Assembly (NCBI GenBank): GCA_001770015.1
Contig: MEQB01000011.1
Location: 1-64,000, forward strand
DNA length: 64,000 nt
Direction: 5' to 3'
From: Bdellovibrionales bacterium RIFOXYC1_FULL_37_79
GTDB taxonomy: Bacteria > Bdellovibrionota > Bacteriovoracia > Bacteriovoracales > Bacteriovoracaceae
Shown here: in pieces, positions 59,762 through 64,000 of the stretch
How the letters are laid out: the number at the start of each line of letters is the position of its first letter
How positions within the stretch are numbered: the first letter of the stretch is position 1
Position numbers and translations under genes: made by a program
The notes under the pieces: model-generated
What the model saw: the letters and a program-made list of their open reading frames with translations, nothing else
Told to the model about the DNA's origin: nothing
The model's database searches: none

Positions 59762-60565
59762 GTGAAAATTTTATTCCATAAATATTCTTCGACCGGTAAT
59801 GATTTTATTCTTTTGGATAATAGAGATAAAAAATATGATTTTATTCAAAGTTCAATTGTTGAGAATTTATGCCATCGACGATTTGGGGTAGGAGCGGATG
59901 GGGTTATTTTTTTGGAAAAATCAGCCAAGTTGGATTTTTCCATGCGGTTTTTTAATGCAGATGGGAGTGCTGCAAGTTTTTGTGGTAATGGGGCACGAGC
60001 GATTACTCATTTTGCCCATCATTTGCTTGAGGATAAATCAAGTGATCGTTATACATTTGAGATCAATAACCGGGTTATTAAATCTGAGATATTGGATAGG
60101 AATGAGGTGATAGTTGAGATGCCGGCCATCTTTGATTTAGACAAAATCAAACTCAATGAATTTGGCCTTTTTCTTGGTAGCTTGTATGTGGATACGGGTG
60201 TTCCCCATGCGGTTTTTATCACGGATGCAGTTTTTTACGATTATGACTTGAAGAGTTTATATAAAAAAGTGAATAAAAACCATAAGCTTTTTCCCCATGG
60301 GGTGAATGTTAGCGTTATGGAAGTTATGGATGATGGTTTTATTGCACTTCGCACTCAAGAACGAGGGGTTGAGGATGAAACTTACTCTTGCGGGACGGCG
60401 GCAGTGGCGGCAGCCATATTAACGTGTCGATTTAGCGGATTTCATGAGGAAATAAATATACAAGTTAAAGGTGGAAAACTTAAAATATTATTAGATAAAG
60501 ATTTTAAAAAGATAAAACTGTGTGGAAAAGCTGAAAAAATATTTTGTGGAGAAATTGAAGTATAA
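59762..60565 (+). CDS. dapF: diaminopimelate epimerase
   Basis: A 267-residue DapF converting LL- to meso-diaminopimelate for lysine and peptidoglycan. It has FHKYSSTGNDFILLDN at the start, the first catalytic Cys in SFCGNGARA and the second in SCGTAAVAAA. GTG is the start. Length is normal. The neighbouring genes downstream (exported protein, LOG, carbonic anhydrase) run in the same direction. Confidence 0.95.
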   Translation: MKILFHKYSSTGNDFILLDNRDKKYDFIQSSIVENLCHRRFGVGADGVIFLEKSAKLDFSMRFFNADGSAASFCGNGARAITHFAHHLLEDKSSDRYTFEINNRVIKSEILDRNEVIVEMPAIFDLDKIKLNEFGLFLGSLYVDTGVPHAVFITDAVFYDYDLKSLYKKVNKNHKLFPHGVNVSVMEVMDDGFIALRTQERGVEDETYSCGTAAVAAAILTCRFSGFHEEINIQVKGGKLKILLDKDFKKIKLCGKAEKIFCGEIEV

Positions 60566-60566
60566 G

Positions 60567-60977
60567 ATGACACTTAAAATGCTGCTCATGTTGATGGTTT
60601 TATTTATATCCTTTAATGGTTATACTAAAATTATTTTAAATACTTGCATTGTTTACAAAAAAGGTATTGATAAGGGCCTGGTTTTGGTAAGCGAATATCA
60701 TTCCGTTGAAGAAGTAGATAATTATGGCATGGCCAGTTTGAAAATCAAGGATGAGTTAGAAATTTTGCTGACCGCCAGCTTTATTGATGACAATCAATTT
60801 TATGGGCCAAGCAATTTAATTAAGATTGATGGGCAACTGATTTTGAGGAAGAAGATAGTTCAAAATTCTTTTTTCAATAAAGGGATTCATATTCCTCTTG
60901 GAGTTAGTCAAACTTTAATATATCAAAACGATACTGGTCATATGGTAGAATTATCAATTACTCCCGAAGTAAGGTAA
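60567..60977 (+). CDS. exported protein of unknown function
   Basis: ATG 60567, one base after the dapF stop, gives a signal peptide (TLKMLLMLMVLFISFNGYT) and a 136-residue protein. The mature part is strand-rich (GLVLVSEYHSVEEVDNYG, DELEILLTASFIDD, LIKIDGQLILRKK). It is coupled to dapF and precedes LOG. No family is recognised. Confidence 0.65.
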   Translation: MTLKMLLMLMVLFISFNGYTKIILNTCIVYKKGIDKGLVLVSEYHSVEEVDNYGMASLKIKDELEILLTASFIDDNQFYGPSNLIKIDGQLILRKKIVQNSFFNKGIHIPLGVSQTLIYQNDTGHMVELSITPEVR

Positions 60978-60994
60978 TAAATTGAGGAGGACGG

Positions 60995-61555
60995 GTGAAA
61001 AAATTATGTGTTTTTTGTGGTTCATCTACCAATACCGCTCAGAAATATCTTGATTTATCAATTGAGGTCGGAGCATTGCTGGCTGAAAATCAGATTGATT
61101 TGATATATGGTGCTGGATCGATAGGGTTAATGGGAGAGATGGCGGATGCTGTTTTACAAAAGGGTGGAAAAGTTTATGGGGTTATTCCCGAATTTATGGT
61201 TCCTTGGGAGGTATGCCACCAAGGATTAACCGATCTTCAGGTGGTATCTTCTATGCATGAGAGGAAAAAAATCATGTACGATATGAGTGATGGTTTTGTG
61301 GCGTTACCGGGTGGTCTGGGAACCATGGATGAACTTTGTGAAATTTTAACCTGGAGACAGCTCGATAATCATCAAAAGCCAATATGGATTTTAAATTTTG
61401 ACGGTTTTTATGACGGACTAATAGATCACTTTAAAAAATTAAAAGAAGAGCGTTTTGTAACGGAAGCGCATTTTAATTTGATTCAAATTAAAAATTCCAT
61501 GAGCGAAATTGTTAAGGAATTTCTAAAAACAGGAAAGGAAGATGAGCTTGTATGA
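60995..61555 (+). CDS. LOG-family nucleotide 5'-monophosphate phosphoribohydrolase
   Basis: A 186-residue TIGR00730/LOG protein with CVFCGSSTNTAQKYLDLSIE, GAGSIGLMGEMADA, SSMHERKKIMYDMSD and PGGLGTMDELCEILTW. The PGGxGTxxE motif and the R of MHERK are the catalytic residues. It hydrolyses the glycosidic bond of (cytokinin-type or other) nucleoside monophosphates. GTG start with GAGGAGG just before it. It overlaps the next gene by 14 bp. Confidence 0.92.
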   Translation: MKKLCVFCGSSTNTAQKYLDLSIEVGALLAENQIDLIYGAGSIGLMGEMADAVLQKGGKVYGVIPEFMVPWEVCHQGLTDLQVVSSMHERKKIMYDMSDGFVALPGGLGTMDELCEILTWRQLDNHQKPIWILNFDGFYDGLIDHFKKLKEERFVTEAHFNLIQIKNSMSEIVKEFLKTGKEDELV

Positions 61556-62072
61556 ATACCATGGTGTAAGGCCAAACTTAGGTAAAAATTGTTTTATTGC
61601 TGATGGAGCAAAAGTTATCGGTAATGTGGTAATGGGGGACGATGTTAATATCTGGTTCAATGCGGTGGTGAGAGGTGATATGGCCCAAATTAGAATTGGA
61701 GATGGAACCAATATTCAGGATTTGTGTATGTTGCATGTTGATTTTAATATTCCGCTTACGATTGGAAAAGGTGTGACGGTCGGGCATAACGCTATTTTAC
61801 ATGGATGCACCATCGGTGATAATGCCTTAATTGGCATGGGGGCACAGGTTTTGGACAAGGCTTATATTGGAAAAAATTCCCTGGTTGCTGCCGGAGCAAT
61901 TGTTCCTCCTGGGAAATCTTATCCTGATAACAGTCTGATCATGGGGGCACCGGCAATAGTAAAAAGAGCGTTGACTGAAGAAGAAGTTCAAATGTACGGT
62001 AATCAATATAAATTATATATAAAAGAAAAAATTGAATATTCAGATAGTGAAATTGTAAAAAAAATTGAATAA
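61542..62072 (+). CDS. gamma-carbonic anhydrase family hexapeptide protein
   Basis: A 176-residue left-handed beta-helix protein of the gamma-carbonic anhydrase/YrdA group. Hexapeptide repeats run from about 15 to 150. The zinc-type histidines are present as CMLHVDFN and VGHNAILHGC (three His). WFNAVVRGDMAQIRIGDGTNIQD is typical. Whether it hydrates CO2 or only binds metal is unknown. It overlaps the LOG gene, so translation is coupled. Confidence 0.9.
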   Translation: MSLYEYHGVRPNLGKNCFIADGAKVIGNVVMGDDVNIWFNAVVRGDMAQIRIGDGTNIQDLCMLHVDFNIPLTIGKGVTVGHNAILHGCTIGDNALIGMGAQVLDKAYIGKNSLVAAGAIVPPGKSYPDNSLIMGAPAIVKRALTEEEVQMYGNQYKLYIKEKIEYSDSEIVKKIE

Positions 62073-62075
62073 AAA

Positions 62076-62105
62076 AAATAGGGAAGAATGTCTTCTTCCC
62101 TATTT
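62076..62105. terminator. bidirectional intrinsic terminator
   Basis: An 11-bp perfect stem aaatagggaag/cttccctattt with an 8-base loop, A run before and T run after, lies between convergent genes and should end transcription from both sides. Confidence 0.85.
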
Positions 62106-62130
62106 AAAATTTTAACATTTTAAAACAAAA

Positions 62131-62328
62131 TTAAATGTCGCTGGCTTTTACCGTTTTTCTTCCGTTGGCAACACATCGGTCCTGGGCATCTTTAACAATG
62201 GCGTAAACTCTTTCATTTAATTTTTCAAGAGCTTCCCCTGAAACATTAAGACCAGTAGATTTTAAGGCTTCTTTGGTTTTGGAACTTACAAGTAACATTT
62301 CTTTTTCATTTTGGTTTTCGGTTGTCAT
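62131..62328 (-). CDS. bacterial histone-fold protein (HBb-like)
   Basis: A 65-residue protein. ATG 62328 is chosen because GGAG precedes it. After a short tail (TTENQNEKEM) it has LLVSSKTKEALKSTGLNVSG, a long central helix EALEKLNERVYAIVKDAQDR and the ending GRKTVKASDI. This helix-long helix-helix pattern with the A-xxRAxxNGRKTVxxxD-like end is that of the single histone-fold proteins found in Bdellovibrio (Bd0055), which coat DNA as major chromatin proteins. Only ~55 residues of fold, no eukaryotic tails. It follows the glutamine synthetase gene in the same direction. Confidence 0.8.
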   Translation of the reverse strand: MTTENQNEKEMLLVSSKTKEALKSTGLNVSGEALEKLNERVYAIVKDAQDRCVANGRKTVKASDI

Positions 62329-62459
62329 ATTATTCTCCGTTTTAATAGTTCTAGAAATTAACAACATAGATATTGTAGAGATAAAGTTCCTTTATCCTCA
62401 AGTAAAAAATGTTAAAAAAATTAAAAAACATTTTTGCGATGGGTGTTATGAATAATTAA

Positions 62460-64000
62460 TTAGTGTTTATGCAGATCTTTATGCATGATTTCACGGGTTG
62501 CCTGCAGCCGTTTATCAGCAGTTAAATGACTAAATCGGTTATTAATATCATTATCCTCTTCAGCTTGTAGTTTTTTTATTACATGATTGATAATTTCTTT
62601 TGAAAATAACCCATCTTTTTCGTAAAGATATCGCTCGTTGTTTAGTGCTTCTGCCGATTCATAGCAGCTAGTCGGTAGCGAATCATAATCACCGGGTTTT
62701 TTATTTGAACCCTTAGGAAAATGAAGTTTTTCCGCAAAGGCCAGGGAGTTTTCATCAGTCAGTCCATCAATCGCTGCACATACAATTGCCGCCAGTAATA
62801 AGTGAACATGCGCAGATCCGTCAGGGCTTCGAAGTTCAACTGTTTGCCTGGAGCCAATTTCTGCTTCATAGCTATCTTTTTGATAGGGGTTGACTAATTT
62901 TGCTAAATCCTCGTGCATATTCCAACCCAGGGGAATACGAATGAGTGCTGCTCGATTCTGTTCTGACCAGCACACTGTCGTGGGAGCTTCTTGATGGGCC
63001 ACTAGACGTAGATAAGCGCTGGAAACAGAGTTACCAAAAGCGGTCATGGATTGAGCATGTTTAAGTAAACCACCGATCAGTTTTTTAGCTTGGGTGCTTA
63101 GGTTTCCGTCACTGTTGGTCATTATGTTCTTTTTGCCATCAACTAGTTCCATATGGAAATGAAGACCATTTCCGGCCATGCCTTCTTCCAATTTGGGGGT
63201 GAAGGTGGCGGTACATCCCCAGCGATATGCCACATTTCTAATGACCCATTTGGCAAGTGGAATGTAGTTGGCCATGTCTTCAATTGGCCTGGGTAGAAAT
63301 TCAATTTCGTATTGCTCACAACGTTTACCAGAAATTTCGGTATCCGTTGATTTTAGGGAATCGATATAACCAACTTCGGAGTGAGCATATTTCACCGAAG
63401 CTGTGATGGTTGAAATAATATCCATCATTTCATTTAACATTTGTCTTGATTTTACGAAGGGGGAAGATTGATGATAACCCCTTTGAGGAATACCTCTAAA
63501 AAGGTGATCCTTGTGATCATAGATAATATAAAATTCTAGTTCTCCCAGAACGTTGAGTTTTAAATTGGTATTTGCTTCCAATTTTTTATGAGCCTCAACT
63601 AAAATATTGTACGGAGAACACATTGCTGGTTTTCCCTCTTTATCAACGAAACGACAAATGATTCCCAAAGTATTTTCCTCGAAAGGAGAAATAAAAGCAG
63701 TCTTGTAAATAGGAACGATATAGAGGTCACTATTGGAAGGATCAATAATGCCTTTAAAAATGCTGCTTCCGTCAATTCGTTCTCCTTGAGCTAAAATGAG
63801 TTCGGCATATTTATATGAATTGACAGGGACTTTTAATTCCTTAAGTTTCCCATCGAAACCTATGTAGTGCAAATTAATTTGTTTTATATTGTGCTCTTCA
63901 ATAACTTTCATTAAGTCTTTTCTTTGAAATTCATTGGGATTTTTTCCAAGAATTTTTACCAAGGGAGTAAGTGCCAGCTCATTATAGTTTTGATGTACCA
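62460..64000 (-). CDS. glutamine synthetase (partial, start beyond window)
   Basis: At least 512 residues. The frame is open through the right edge (TPLVKILGKNPNEFQRKDL precedes the usual YIGFDGKLKELKVPV), so the start lies outside; a TTG at 63962 is only an internal codon. The family motifs are present: ERIDGSSIFKGI, GELEFYII, MAGNGLHFHMEL, APTTVCWSEQNRAALIRIP, and VELRSPDGSAHVHLLLAAI. It makes glutamine from glutamate, ammonia and ATP. The type is the longer form seen in Bacteroidetes and Deltaproteobacteria-like groups, not E. coli GlnA; the adenylylation Tyr loop is not evident. Confidence 0.92.
   Translation of the reverse strand, partial: VHQNYNELALTPLVKILGKNPNEFQRKDLMKVIEEHNIKQINLHYIGFDGKLKELKVPVNSYKYAELILAQGERIDGSSIFKGIIDPSNSDLYIVPIYKTAFISPFEENTLGIICRFVDKEGKPAMCSPYNILVEAHKKLEANTNLKLNVLGELEFYIIYDHKDHLFRGIPQRGYHQSSPFVKSRQMLNEMMDIISTITASVKYAHSEVGYIDSLKSTDTEISGKRCEQYEIEFLPRPIEDMANYIPLAKWVIRNVAYRWGCTATFTPKLEEGMAGNGLHFHMELVDGKKNIMTNSDGNLSTQAKKLIGGLLKHAQSMTAFGNSVSSAYLRLVAHQEAPTTVCWSEQNRAALIRIPLGWNMHEDLAKLVNPYQKDSYEAEIGSRQTVELRSPDGSAHVHLLLAAIVCAAIDGLTDENSLAFAEKLHFPKGSNKKPGDYDSLPTSCYESAEALNNERYLYEKDGLFSKEIINHVIKKLQAEEDNDINNRFSHLTADKRLQATREIMHKDLHKH

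Noticed and set aside
1-64000. CRISPR array, intact transposon or prophage
   Set aside because: No spaced direct-repeat array, complete transposase or phage structural gene was seen on either strand.

Overview
The window looks like chromosomal DNA of a Bdellovibrionota bacterium, closest in flavour to the Bacteriovorax group. The DNA is AT-rich. It encodes a TIGR02147-family regulator, many Sec-exported proteins of unknown function, and a 65-residue histone-fold protein of the type known from Bdellovibrio. It carries normal housekeeping genes (diaminopimelate epimerase, glutamine synthetase, RsgA, rRNA methyltransferases, TldD/TldE). No genus can be fixed from sequence reading alone, and no complete phage, CRISPR array or intact transposon was seen.

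Layout. 0-4.3 kb: a frameshifted ATPase relic, a TIGR02147 regulator, a secreted matrixin-like zinc protease, and long intergenic DNA with small exported ORFs. 4.3-8.1 kb: a three-gene molybdenum hydroxylase operon (FAD, 2Fe-2S and Mo subunits). 8.1-17.1 kb: two small unknowns, an archaeal-type glycogen debranching enzyme, an MBL-fold hydrolase, a secreted protein made of seven ~43-residue repeats, and a TldD/TldE pair. 17.2-28.3 kb: unknown membrane and exported proteins mixed with RNA-related genes (U32 peptidase, SlyD-like FKBP, SAM methyltransferase, RRM protein, RlmC-like methyltransferase) and a dienelactone hydrolase.

28.4-44.0 kb is the most interesting part. Four transcription units in two divergent pairs read like one lipid synthesis and export locus. 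Enzymes: a lipid kinase, a fatty-acyl-reductase-like SDR, an acyl-ACP-reductase (AAR)-like protein with an extra N-terminal half, a BtaA-like DUF3419 protein, a rifampicin-phosphotransferase-like dikinase, an OleC-like acyl-adenylating enzyme fused to a UbiA-like membrane domain, and a GNAT-type acyltransferase. Export: an ABC ATPase, an FtsX-type permease, a LolA-like carrier and an outer-membrane beta-barrel. I know of no named pathway with this set; the product is unknown.

44-59.6 kb is accessory DNA with much decay. It holds a secreted legumain-like (C13) protease between two copies of a ~42-bp repeat, a CpaF fragment, a GNAT-RsgA fusion with an upstream in-frame amber stop, a sliding-clamp-like ORF with an RpiR regulator, eroded MntA-HepT genes, several relics of the same recombinase-like tail, a protein with three regular 4-Cys repeats, and a GntR/membrane pair lying between two near-identical terminator/tRNA-3'-end segments. 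59.6-64.0 kb is core again: tRNA-Met(CAT), dapF, LOG, gamma carbonic anhydrase, histone, and glutamine synthetase running off the right edge.
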